From CAZOWW01 sp964583765 (lineage in GTDB: Bacteria; Actinomycetota; Actinomycetes; Actinomycetales; Kineosporiaceae), in assembly GCA_964583765.1 (NCBI GenBank), contig CAZOWW010000051.1, positions 1 through 37,534 on the forward strand: a stretch of 37,534 bases of DNA, written 5' to 3'. Shown piece by piece: positions 1 through 7,530 of this stretch; the stretch's first letter is position 1, and the number at the start of each line of letters is the position of its first letter. A model generated the notes under the pieces. The model made no database searches. It worked only from the letters and a program-made list of their open reading frames with translations, and was not told the origin of the DNA. The position numbers and the translations under genes were made by a program.

Positions 1-773
1 GCGAACGGCACCAGCGGCTCCCCCGACTGCGCGCTCCGCTGCTGCGCCAGGAACCCGGTGACCAGCACGAGGCCGGCGGCCAGCAGGGCCCAGATCCACC
101 CGTCCCAGTCGTAGCGCTGCCCTTCGGTCAACGCGAAGGACACGCAGAACAGCGATGCGCTGGCCAGCCCCACCCCGACCCAGTCCAGCCGGTGCCGGCG
201 CACCGCCTGCTGACCGGGCAGGAAGAGCACGGAGGCGACCAGCACGACCACCCCGATGGGCAGGTTGATGAAGAAGATCCACCGCCAGCTGAAGGCGGTG
301 ATGAGCAGTCCGCCCAGGGTGGGACCCGCGACCGTGGACAGCCCCGCCACCGCGCCCCAGACCCCCATCGCAGCGCCCCGCCGCTCGGCCGGGAAGGTCG
401 CGATGATCAGCGACATGGTCTGTGGCATCAACGCCGCCGCACCCAGCCCCTGGACCAGTCGGGCCCCGATCAGCTCGGCCGGGTTCTGGGACACCCCGCA
501 GGCCAGGCTGGCCAGGGTGAACAACGCGACACCGACGATGAAGAGGTTCCGCCGGCCGAACCGGTCACCCAGCCGCCCTGCGGTGATGAGGAGGACGGCG
601 AGCACGAGGACGTATCCGTTGACCACCCACAGCACCTCGTCGAGCGAGGCATGCAGTTGATCGATCATGCTCGGGATGGCGATGTTGACGATCGTGACGT
701 CGAGCAGGGTCATGAAGAAGCCGAGGGACAGGGTCAGGAGCACCGCCCAGGGGTTGGCATGCCACTTGCGCAT
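1..773 (-). CDS. DHA2-family (EmrB/QacA-type) MFS drug exporter, C-terminus cut by window edge
   Basis: Inner-membrane proton-driven efflux pump of the 14-helix DHA2 family; substrate unknown. I translated 257 codons from an ATG at 771-773. The sequence shows the family signature: first helix with LLDVTIVNIAIP, motif A GRLGDRFGRR after helix 2, an R-rich ARLVQGLGAAALMP stretch in helix 4, and antiporter motif C GLSTVAGPTLGG in helix 5, followed by FSWRWIFFINLPIG. The start is supported by a purine-rich stretch (GGAGGAACGGGAG) just upstream. The rest of the gene lies beyond base 1. No TetR or MarR regulator sits beside it; the upstream neighbour on the same strand is the ATP-grasp gene, 384 bp away. 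Family certain, substrate not. Confidence 0.9.
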   Translation of the reverse strand, partial: MRKWHANPWAVLLTLSLGFFMTLLDVTIVNIAIPSMIDQLHASLDEVLWVVNGYVLVLAVLLITAGRLGDRFGRRNLFIVGVALFTLASLACGVSQNPAELIGARLVQGLGAAALMPQTMSLIIATFPAERRGAAMGVWGAVAGLSTVAGPTLGGLLITAFSWRWIFFINLPIGVVVLVASVLFLPGQQAVRRHRLDWVGVGLASASLFCVSFALTEGQRYDWDGWIWALLAAGLVLVTGFLAQQRSAQSGEPLVPF

Positions 774-1157
774 CGAGAACTCCCGTTCCTCCCCCGCGGA
801 CGGGGACCTGGGTGAACCTCCGTGGCATCACCACGTGACCGGTCCGGACTATCACACGGCACCGACAGGTGATGTCGCCGATGATGACCTTGAACGTGCT
901 CCCGCGCATCCCGAGGACCCCAGGACCCGGACGCGGCACGACCGTCATCATCACCCTGCCCGAGGCGCCGCCTGCCGATCGCTGACCTGACGGTGAGGCC
1001 TCCGCGTTCCGCCCGGTCGGAGGACGGTCGCTGACCGTCGAGAGAGCCCCCCGAGGAGCGAAGGGCTGGGACGATGCGCTCATCCGGCTGACGCGCCCGA
1101 TCCCAGGACCGGCCGGCCAACCGGCTCAGCGGCCACCGCCGACCGATCGGGCCTTCC
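774..1157. other. Intergenic region upstream of the MFS gene, with two hairpins and a palindrome
   Basis: No convincing gene in these 384 bp; the reading frames here have shadow-like composition. Downstream of the ATP-grasp stop there are two perfect hairpins, GCCGG-ccaa-CCGGC at 1112-1125 and GACGGTC-gct-GACCGTC at 1023-1039. Neither has a T tract, so they are weak terminator candidates. Close to the MFS start, 821-835 holds the palindrome CGTGG-catca-CCACG, a possible operator for an unknown regulator. Confidence 0.45.
1023..1039 (-). terminator. Hairpin, possible terminator after the ATP-grasp gene
   Basis: Perfect 7-bp stem (GACGGTC/GACCGTC) with a 3-nt loop, about 120 bp beyond the stop of the minus-strand ATP-grasp gene and before the MFS gene. 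There is no U-tract, so it may equally be a regulatory stem. Confidence 0.3.
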
Positions 1158-2009
1158 TCAGCGCCCCAGTTCCGTCAGGAAGGCGCTGGCGAATCGCCCC
1201 ACGGCGTCCGGGTCCTCGGTCAGGAACAGGAAGGGCTCGACCAGCTCCAGCTCCATCACCACCGGACCGGTGACGGTCTCGACCAGATCGACCCGGGCGT
1301 AGGCGCAGCGGGCCGGTGCCAGAGCGAGCGCCGCCCGGGCCACCCGCAGTTCCGCCGCCGTGGGGGGGTGCGGACGCACGGTGCCTCCGTGGTGCTCCTG
1401 CACCCGGTAGTCCCCGTCCCGGGGAATCTTGCGGACGGCGTGGCTGAGCGTCTCTCCCGCGAAGATCAGCGAGGTCTCGCCGGCTTCGGACACCGAGGGC
1501 AGGAAGGGCTGCACGAGCGCGTCACCGGCCGCAATGATCTGCCCCAGGTGGGCGCGGAGCTCAGGGGAGTCGGCGCGGCCGCGCAGGACGCCGATCGCCC
1601 CCACCGAGACGGCGGGCTTGACGACGACCTCCGGACCGACCTCCGCCCACCAGTCCGGCTCCGGCACGTGTGCGCCGCTCGGCACCAGTCGGGTGGGCAC
1701 CACGGGCACACCGCCGCGGGCCAGTTCCAGCAGGTAGCTCTTGTGGGTGTTCCACCGCAGCACCGGCAGCGGGTTGACCAGCCGGGTCACGGCGTGCACC
1801 GCCTCCGCCCAGGCGAGGAACTCCGCCCGGCGGCCGAAGTAGTCCCACGTCGACCGCACGACCACGAGATCAGCGCACGACCAGTCGGCCTCGGCGTCCC
1901 ACGGCAGGATCTGCGCGCGGATCCCCCGGGCCGTCAGCGCCTCCACGAGAAGGGGCGACTCCGTGTCCGGCGCCGGCATCGACGAACCGGTGACGAGCCA
2001 GGTCTCCAT
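1158..2009 (-). CDS. ATP-grasp domain protein (RimK/glutathione-synthetase-like ligase)
   Basis: Predicted cytosolic ATP-dependent carboxylate-amine ligase; substrates unknown. The 283-residue protein has the STWDYF box typical of a branch of stand-alone actinobacterial ATP-grasp proteins, a central PEVVVKPAVSVGAIGV strand with the ATP-binding lysine, and the C-terminal YARVDLVETVTGPVVMELELVEP block carrying Mg-ligand acidic residues. The frame is open to 2027, but the ATG at 2009 (protein starting METWLVTG) is preferred. A TANNNT box (TATCGT, 2017-2022) lies 7 nt upstream of it, which would give a near-leaderless mRNA; there is no clear Shine-Dalgarno for either start. It is divergent from the diguanylate cyclase gene, starts about 106 bp apart. 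Nothing nearby suggests a natural-product cluster. Confidence 0.8.
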   Translation of the reverse strand: METWLVTGSSMPAPDTESPLLVEALTARGIRAQILPWDAEADWSCADLVVVRSTWDYFGRRAEFLAWAEAVHAVTRLVNPLPVLRWNTHKSYLLELARGGVPVVPTRLVPSGAHVPEPDWWAEVGPEVVVKPAVSVGAIGVLRGRADSPELRAHLGQIIAAGDALVQPFLPSVSEAGETSLIFAGETLSHAVRKIPRDGDYRVQEHHGGTVRPHPPTAAELRVARAALALAPARCAYARVDLVETVTGPVVMELELVEPFLFLTEDPDAVGRFASAFLTELGR

Positions 2010-2016
2010 GCAGGCG

Positions 2017-2022
2017 ACGATA
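2017..2022 (-). promoter_or_regulatory. Candidate -10 box giving a leaderless ATP-grasp transcript
   Basis: TATCGT fits the actinobacterial TANNNT -10 pattern and sits 7 nt before the ATG at 2009. I see no convincing -35 box. Confidence 0.35.
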
Positions 2023-2115
2023 GCCATCGCCCCGGGACGGGAACACGCACGTCAAGCTGCCAATCGCGGTGGCCGATACCACCAGGAGCCAGGTTCGGAT
2101 CCGGTGAGGCGTCGA

Positions 2116-4917
2116 ATGCTGTCGGCGGGAGAGGACCAGGAGCGCTCCGTGGACCGTCCGAGGATCGGCTACCTCACCCCGGCGACGGGTGGCTTCTTCT
2201 TCGGAGCGATCCTGGCCGGCATGGTGCGGGCGGCGACCGAGGCCGGCGGGGTGGTCGCCGGGATCCAGACCGTCGAGGCCCAGACCGAGGGGACGAGCGA
2301 GACCGCCCTGCACACGTTGGAGGGGTTCACGCTCGAGGTGGGCTGGTCGCGCTTCGACGCGTTCGTCCTCGCCGCCCAGGCCGTGGGGGATGCCTACGTC
2401 CACCGACTGGCCGCCAGCGAGAAACCGGTCGTGCTCGTCTGCAAGGAGTACGAGGGTCTTGCGTGCCCGTCCGTGGTCCCGGACAACCGGGGCGGCATCC
2501 GTCAGGCGATCGCCCATCTCGTCGAGCATGGTCACCGACGGATCGGCTTCGTCGGGAACCTCGTCCAGAGCGACATGCGGGAGCGGTTCGACGGATACCG
2601 CCAGGCTCTCCACGAACAGGGCATCGACGACGACCCGAGCCTGTTCTTCGAGGCGCCGGACAACATGTCGCTCGGTGGTGAGGAGGCGGCGCGGAGGATC
2701 CTCGCCGCGGGCGTGCCGACGACCGCACTCGTCGTGGCGACCGATCGCAACGCCCTTGCCCTGATGAAGGCCCTCACGGCGGCGGGCCTGTGCCTGCCCG
2801 ACGACCAGGCGATCGTCGGATTCGACGACGTCGACGAGGGAGCGAAGGTCACGCCGTCCCTGACCTCGGTGCGACCAGGATTCGACCGACTCGGTGAACT
2901 GGCCGCGCAGTACGCGCTGCGGATGGCCCGCGGGGAGCACATCGAGCCGGGACCCCACGCGACCCCGGCGGCACTCGTGGTGCGCCACTCCTGTGGTTGC
3001 GGAGAACCCTCGATCCGGGTGCCGTCGGACGGCGGGGAGCGGCAGGAGAGCGGGCCGTCCCGGGATCTCTGCCGGCAGGAATCGCTCCGGACCCGGCTCG
3101 GGAACATCCTCGGGGTGTCGCCCGAGGGCCCGGCGCGGTCGGGGAAGTTGCTGTCGGACCTCGTCGCGGCGGCGTGCGCCGTGCTGGGTGACAGCTCGGA
3201 CGGCGTCGCGCCGGACACCGATGTCCCGCCGGACACCGAGGGACGGGTGAGGTCGGCGGCTCGTCCGCTCAGCGAGTTGACCTCCGGGAGCGAGGCCACC
3301 GCCGAGGTCGTGCGGGTCCTGCACCACCACGTGCAGGACGCCCTGGACACCGGGGAGATCCCGCCGACGCGCCGCCGGCAGGCGAGCGATGCGCTGCTCG
3401 AACTGTCCCTCGCCTTCCTGCGCGACGACGTGCGCCGTTCGCTCACCCAACAGACGTATCTCGAAGTGACGATGGGCGCGCACTACCAGATCAGCATGAA
3501 CATCTTCTCGGAATCCGAGGGGGATCCGACCCGGCTGGCCTGGCTCGAGTACACCGACGCCTCACTCGGTTGCCTCGCCCTCTGGCCGCACGGCGCCTTC
3601 CCCGTCGACCGGTCCGCGCAGGAAACGGCGACCGTACCGTCGATGGAGATCGTCGGCGTTTACGGCGTCCCGGGGAGTGCGGAACTCGTGGGCCGGCTCA
3701 CGGACGTGCGCGACTTCCCGCCCCAGGCTCTGCTCGACGGCATCGACCCGCGATCGGGCCAGGTGCTCCACATCATGTCGATCGTGCACGGCGGCTGTCA
3801 GCGCGGCCTGCTCGCCACCCTCGGCCCGGTGGAGCAGCGCGCACAACTCGGCCGGGACCGTTCGAACCAGTGGGCGGCGCTCCTCACGGTGGCTCTCGAA
3901 CGGCAACGGAACCGCGCCCTCGCCGCGGCGGCCAAGGAACGAGAACTGGCTCTGCTGGAGGAACTACGACTCAGCGAGGAGCGCTACACGCTGGCCGCGC
4001 AGGCTGCCAACGACGGCCTGTGGGACTGGGACCTCGACACCGGAAGGATCTACTACTCCGCCCGGTGGAAGGCATTGCTCGGCTTCGACGAGGAGGCGAT
4101 CGGCTCAAGTCCGCAGGAGTGGCTCTCCCGGGTGCACGCGGAGGACGCCGCCCCTCTGAACGAGTGCCTGTCGGCATGCCTCTCCGGCCGGAGCGAGACG
4201 CTCGTCCACGAGCATCGCCTGCTCACCCGCGACGGCTCCTACCGCTGGATGTCGTCCCGCGGCTTGGTCGTCCGGCCGGAGATCGGAGGAGGACGGATCG
4301 TCGGCTCGCTGACCGACGTCGACGACCGGCGGCGGATGGAGGAGCAACTCCGCCGGAACGCCCTGCACGACCCGTTGACCGGACTGGCCAACCGGATCCT
4401 GTTCACCGAAGGGCTGGAGAAGATCCTCCAGGAGTCGCGGGCGCACCCCGGTCGCCGGTTCGCGGTGCTGTTCTGCGACCTCGACGGCTTCAAACAGGTC
4501 AACGACTCCTTCGGACACCGGACGGGGGACCTGTTGCTCGTCCGGGTGGCCGGCCGGATCCGGGACAGTCTTCGCCCAGACGATGTTGCCGCCCGACTCG
4601 GCGGCGACGAGTTCGCCGTCCTGCTGCCCGATATCGCCGCCGAGGAGATCGGACTCGTGGTGAACCGGCTCGACGTGGCCGTCCGGCGCCCGATCCGGAT
4701 CGCGGGTGACGCCATCAGGGTGGGGGTGAGTATCGGCGTCGCGACCAGTGATCAGGGCTATGAGCACGCGGACGATGTCATCCGCGACGCGGACATCGCC
4801 ATGTACCAGCGCAAGCACGAGGCCCGCCACCGCAGGGGCACGAACGGGCCCGGCAGCGACCGCCGCGGCCGCTCTCAGAGGGTTTCTCCGGGCCAAACAG
4901 GGACTTCCGGCACCTGA
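2116..4917 (+). CDS. Diguanylate cyclase with LacI-type periplasmic-binding sensor, PAS and GGDEF domains
   Basis: Makes the second messenger c-di-GMP from two GTP, presumably under control of a small ligand, perhaps a sugar. Counting from the ATG at 2116 (933 residues): residues about 15-300 form a LacI/GalR-type substrate-binding domain (RIGYLTPATGGFFFGAILAG, DNRGGIRQAIAHLVEHGHRR, IVGFDDVDEGAKVTPSLTSV). A linker follows, a coiled stretch lies near 600-625, a PAS fold at about 621-745 (DGLWDWDLDTGRIYYS), then GGDEF at about 745-905. The catalytic motif is intact (GGDEF, 829-833) and an inhibitory I-site RPDD (820-823) sits exactly five residues before it, so product feedback is expected. There is no HTH, signal peptide or membrane helix, so the sensor is cytosolic. 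Start alternatives: ATG 2116 (GGTGAGG upstream) or GTG 2149 (AGGACCAGGAG upstream); a frame extension back to 1963 would run into the divergent gene and is rejected. Confidence 0.9.
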   Translation: MLSAGEDQERSVDRPRIGYLTPATGGFFFGAILAGMVRAATEAGGVVAGIQTVEAQTEGTSETALHTLEGFTLEVGWSRFDAFVLAAQAVGDAYVHRLAASEKPVVLVCKEYEGLACPSVVPDNRGGIRQAIAHLVEHGHRRIGFVGNLVQSDMRERFDGYRQALHEQGIDDDPSLFFEAPDNMSLGGEEAARRILAAGVPTTALVVATDRNALALMKALTAAGLCLPDDQAIVGFDDVDEGAKVTPSLTSVRPGFDRLGELAAQYALRMARGEHIEPGPHATPAALVVRHSCGCGEPSIRVPSDGGERQESGPSRDLCRQESLRTRLGNILGVSPEGPARSGKLLSDLVAAACAVLGDSSDGVAPDTDVPPDTEGRVRSAARPLSELTSGSEATAEVVRVLHHHVQDALDTGEIPPTRRRQASDALLELSLAFLRDDVRRSLTQQTYLEVTMGAHYQISMNIFSESEGDPTRLAWLEYTDASLGCLALWPHGAFPVDRSAQETATVPSMEIVGVYGVPGSAELVGRLTDVRDFPPQALLDGIDPRSGQVLHIMSIVHGGCQRGLLATLGPVEQRAQLGRDRSNQWAALLTVALERQRNRALAAAAKERELALLEELRLSEERYTLAAQAANDGLWDWDLDTGRIYYSARWKALLGFDEEAIGSSPQEWLSRVHAEDAAPLNECLSACLSGRSETLVHEHRLLTRDGSYRWMSSRGLVVRPEIGGGRIVGSLTDVDDRRRMEEQLRRNALHDPLTGLANRILFTEGLEKILQESRAHPGRRFAVLFCDLDGFKQVNDSFGHRTGDLLLVRVAGRIRDSLRPDDVAARLGGDEFAVLLPDIAAEEIGLVVNRLDVAVRRPIRIAGDAIRVGVSIGVATSDQGYEHADDVIRDADIAMYQRKHEARHRRGTNGPGSDRRGRSQRVSPGQTGTSGT

Positions 4918-5007
4918 CGAGCCCTTCGACGTCCCCCAGAAGATCCGCCGACGGGTGGAACCTTCCGCGGACCGTAGGCGTCGATACCGGTACGGGCGTA
5001 GCTTGTT

Positions 5008-5032
5008 CGCCCCCGCGCCGGACGCGGGGGCG
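5008..5032 (+). terminator. Strong GC hairpin after the diguanylate cyclase gene
   Basis: Perfect 10-bp stem CGCCCCCGCG/CGCGGGGGCG around a 5-nt loop, 90 bp after the stop at 4917 and about 85 bp before the next start. There is no T run, which is common for terminators in very GC-rich actinobacteria. Confidence 0.5.
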
Positions 5033-5117
5033 CGCGGGCAAGCCCGGCAAACCACCCGCGCCGGAAGACCCCTCTCGCCGCGGCCTCCCCGGAGACGCCG
5101 CGACGGACAGGAGCGCC

Positions 5118-5972
5118 GTGAGCGGAGAACACGCCCCGTACCCCCAGGCCAGGGCGTATCCCCAGGCCAGGGGAGGAGAGCGCCATGCCCGCCGTGACTC
5201 CTCCCCCGGCGGGTACGGCCAGGACCCGGACACCGGCTCGTACCCGTACGGCCAGGGCCCGAGCACCGGCTCACACCCGTACGACCAGGACCCGGACACC
5301 GGGCCCTACCACTACGGCCGGACCCCGGACACCGGCTCGCACCGCTACGGCCAAGGTCCGAGCACCGGTTCGTACCGTCATGGCCAGAGCCCGATCACCG
5401 GCTCGCACCGTCGCCAGGTGCTGGACGAGGAGGCCGACCCCCGGGCCCGGCACGCCACCCGGACCGGCGACGACTTCGGCTACGTGATCAGCTGGTCCAT
5501 CCTCGGCACCGTGGTGCCCGGCCTCGGCCTGATCAAGGCGGGACGCCGCCTGGCCGGCGCCCTGGCCCTGACCGTCGCCGTGGGTGGTGCCCTCGCGCTC
5601 GGCGGGGCACTGTTCCTCATGGGTCATCCCCTGCGCCGGGTCGTGTCCCGCGTCGACTCCCCCGACCGGCTGCTCGCCCTCGCCGCCGGCGCGCTCGGGG
5701 TCGGCGTCCTGTGGATCCTCGTGATCGTGGCCACCGAGATCGCGCTGCGGTCCGAGCACACCCTCACCTGGCGGCAACGCCTCGTCGCCAACTGCCTCCT
5801 GATCGTCCTCGTCGGCGCGATCGCCGTCCCCGCCGGTGGACTCGCCCGCTACGCGCTGCTCCAGCGCCAGCACATCCTCGGCATCGCGACCGCACCCTCA
5901 CCACCGCCACCGGTCAACCAGGTGGTCCCGACCCCCACCCCGGAACTGGTGGTCCTGCCCCCACCGGGATGA
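5118..5972 (+). CDS. LCP-like membrane protein without catalytic domain, with 11-residue tandem repeats
   Basis: Function unknown. From the GTG at 5118 (AGGAG just upstream) the 284-residue protein has a hydrophilic N-terminus with two YPQAR units, then six 11-residue repeats (33-98; consensus YGQxPxTGSxx). A membrane part follows with likely helices near 121-142, 146-169, 186-210 and 223-247, then a Pro/Val tail (PSPPPPVNQVVPTPTPELVV). The arrangement of the membrane part (ISWSILGTVVPGLGLIKAGRR and helices after it) resembles the N-terminal region of actinobacterial LytR-CpsA-Psr cell-wall ligases. The extracellular LCP domain with its arginine-rich pocket is absent, and no frame just downstream supplies it. 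It may be a truncated LCP gene or a stand-alone membrane protein. The resemblance is inferred from memory of the family. Confidence 0.7.
   Translation: MSGEHAPYPQARAYPQARGGERHARRDSSPGGYGQDPDTGSYPYGQGPSTGSHPYDQDPDTGPYHYGRTPDTGSHRYGQGPSTGSYRHGQSPITGSHRRQVLDEEADPRARHATRTGDDFGYVISWSILGTVVPGLGLIKAGRRLAGALALTVAVGGALALGGALFLMGHPLRRVVSRVDSPDRLLALAAGALGVGVLWILVIVATEIALRSEHTLTWRQRLVANCLLIVLVGAIAVPAGGLARYALLQRQHILGIATAPSPPPPVNQVVPTPTPELVVLPPPG
5214..5411 (+). repeat. 33-bp in-frame tandem repeat, six units
   Basis: Six consecutive 33-bp units (198 bp) encode the 11-residue repeats of the LCP-like protein. The two alternating versions are PDTGS and PSTGS; each unit starts with an aromatic residue or His followed by Gly or Asp. 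Such arrays can change unit number by slippage. Confidence 0.9.
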
Positions 5973-6103
5973 TTTCCGTGCTCGATGCAACCCGCGGCCC
6001 TGCCGCGACGTAGACAGGGCGAGAACAGCACCTTGCACGGTCCGCACGACGGCTCGACGCGCTCCTGTCTCCGACAGTCCGACGTCGTCAGGAGGGGGAC
6101 GGG

Positions 6104-6604
6104 ATGGACGCCGCGGAGTTCGACCAGTTCTACGCCGCGTCAGTGCGGCGACTGGTCGGTGTGCTCTACGCGATGACCGGTGACCTTCTGGAGGCGCAGG
6201 ACGTCGTCCAGGAGGCCTTCGTGCGAGCCTGGGACCACCGCACCGCACTGAATCGTGCCGATCATCCCGAGGCGTGGGTACGGACGGTGGCATGGCGACT
6301 GGCGGTGAGCCGGTGGCGCCACGCCAAGCGCGGGGTCGCGGCCTGGACCCGGCACGGGCCCCCGCCGGACGTGCCCGGCCCGGACATCGAGCATGTCGCG
6401 CTCGCGGCCGCCCTCCGCGAGTTGCCCGAGCCGCAACGACGTGCCGTGGTGTTGTTCTACCTGTGCGATCTCTCGGTGGAGCAGGTGGCCCAGGAGACCG
6501 GAGCCCCCATGGGCACGGTCAAGGCTCGTCTGTCCCGGGGCAGGGCGGCACTCGCCCGTTCCCTGACAGCCACCTCGACACAGGAAGGGGTCCACGGTGT
6601 CTGA
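6104..6604 (+). CDS. SigE-family ECF RNA polymerase sigma factor
   Basis: Alternative sigma factor of the small two-domain ECF class, directing RNA polymerase to unknown promoters. 166 residues: region 2 at about 5-75 (EFDQFYAASVRRLVGVLYAM, then GDLLEAQDVVQEAFVRAW and the DNA-contacting AWVRTVAWRLAVSRWR) and region 4 at about 100-152 (LRELPEPQRRAVVLFYLCDL, then MGTVKARLSRGRAAL as HTH). The ATG at 6104 follows GGAGGGGGACGGG. The downstream membrane-protein gene starts inside its last codons (8-bp overlap), so the two are co-translated and that product is the likely partner or regulator. No ECF-type autoregulated promoter was evident in the 130 bp upstream. Confidence 0.92.
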   Translation: MDAAEFDQFYAASVRRLVGVLYAMTGDLLEAQDVVQEAFVRAWDHRTALNRADHPEAWVRTVAWRLAVSRWRHAKRGVAAWTRHGPPPDVPGPDIEHVALAAALRELPEPQRRAVVLFYLCDLSVEQVAQETGAPMGTVKARLSRGRAALARSLTATSTQEGVHGV

Positions 6605-7481
6605 TCACGAAGTAGACCTGCTTCCCCCGCTCGACCCCGACGACGACGACCTTCTGCGGACCGCGCTGCGTGGCTATGCGGGAGTGTCCGGTCGGCAGGA
6701 GTTCCGGCCTGCCACGGAGATCCGCCGGCTCGGTGTCCGCCGGCACCAGAGGCGCGTCGTGGGTACGGCGGTGGGCACGCTCCTCGCCTCCGCGGCAGCG
6801 GGACTCCTCGTCGTCAACTCCGGGTTGCTCTCCTCGCAGAGCACGGGACTGCACCACCCGCCGCCCGCGACCGGGGTCAACGAGACGGGCACGCTGCCGC
6901 CGACCACACCGGTCAGCACACCGACACCCACCTCGGGCGCCGACGGCACGACCCAGTCCCTGGCCGGCCGGTCCCTGCCGGACGGCTACCTCACCACGCC
7001 CGCCGCCGCGAACCTGGACTTCGGCTATCTGGTGGGCATGACCAGGTCGCCGAACGGCACGTACTCGCTCACCGTCGACCGCGCCGAGTTCCTCAGCGGG
7101 GACGCCGCCCGGGCCTACGCCTCGGGGCACGGCATGACGCTGCCCTCCGACGGGCACCTCGTGGTCAACGCGAGTCCGGCCCGGCGGCACTTCCAGCTCA
7201 CCCCCGGGGCCGTGCTGTTCGGTGACGGCCTGCTGACCTCGGGTTCGCAAGGAGAGAGCGCACCTGAGCCGCTGACCTCCCGACAGCTCTTCCAGCGTTT
7301 CCTGTCCCTGCCGCCGGTGACCGCTTCCCTGCCTGAGGTGACCGCCGGGTCGACGACCGTCTCCGGTCAGGGCCAGGGCAGCACGCCCTCCACTCGGCGC
7401 CAGGTGATGGTCTGGCTGCGGCACGACGGGACCGCGGACGGCCCGGTGAACTACCTCGCCGAACAGTGGACGGCGCCCTGA
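6597..7481 (+). CDS. Single-pass membrane protein coupled to the sigma factor (putative anti-sigma/regulator)
   Basis: 294 residues from a GTG at 6597, preceded by GGAAGGGG and overlapping the sigma gene by 8 bp. The cytosolic N-terminus (1-53) is rich in Asp then Arg. One transmembrane helix follows at about 54-78 (VVGTAVGTLLASAAAGLLVV), then a Thr/Pro/Ser-rich spacer (about 85-120) and an extracytoplasmic domain of about 170 residues with no family I recognise. This topology fits a membrane anti-sigma factor, but the zinc anti-sigma motif HxxxCxxC is absent (the protein has no such Cys cluster). The role is inferred only from gene coupling and topology. Confidence 0.75.
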   Translation: MSDHEVDLLPPLDPDDDDLLRTALRGYAGVSGRQEFRPATEIRRLGVRRHQRRVVGTAVGTLLASAAAGLLVVNSGLLSSQSTGLHHPPPATGVNETGTLPPTTPVSTPTPTSGADGTTQSLAGRSLPDGYLTTPAAANLDFGYLVGMTRSPNGTYSLTVDRAEFLSGDAARAYASGHGMTLPSDGHLVVNASPARRHFQLTPGAVLFGDGLLTSGSQGESAPEPLTSRQLFQRFLSLPPVTASLPEVTAGSTTVSGQGQGSTPSTRRQVMVWLRHDGTADGPVNYLAEQWTAP

Positions 7482-7505
7482 CACGCTCCGAACCCGTCCA
7501 AAGAG

Positions 7506-7528
7506 CGGGATCCGGTGAGATGATCCCG
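7506..7528 (+). promoter_or_regulatory. RNA hairpin presenting the ribosome-binding site of the DUF2510 gene
   Basis: CGGGATC (7506-7512) pairs with GATCCCG (7522-7528). The only Shine-Dalgarno-like sequence for the GTG at 7531 (GGTGAGA, 7514-7520) lies in the 9-nt loop. It could tune translation or act as a weak terminator of the preceding operon. Confidence 0.35.
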
Positions 7529-7530
7529 TC

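Noticed and set aside
774..1157. Riboswitch upstream of the MFS gene
   Set aside because: No conserved core of any riboswitch class I know; only short palindromes were seen.
1870..3483. 537-codon minus-strand frame opposite the diguanylate cyclase
   Set aside because: High-GC antisense shadow; composition rich in Arg and His, no recognisable domain, and the opposite strand carries clear domains.
4918..5117. c-di-GMP or c-di-AMP riboswitch between the cyclase and the LCP-like gene
   Set aside because: The region contains a simple GC hairpin but none of the conserved riboswitch core sequences.
5973..6103. Displaced LCP catalytic domain caused by a frameshift after 5972
   Set aside because: No frame between 5973 and the sigma gene encodes LCP motifs, so the domain is truly absent rather than frameshifted.
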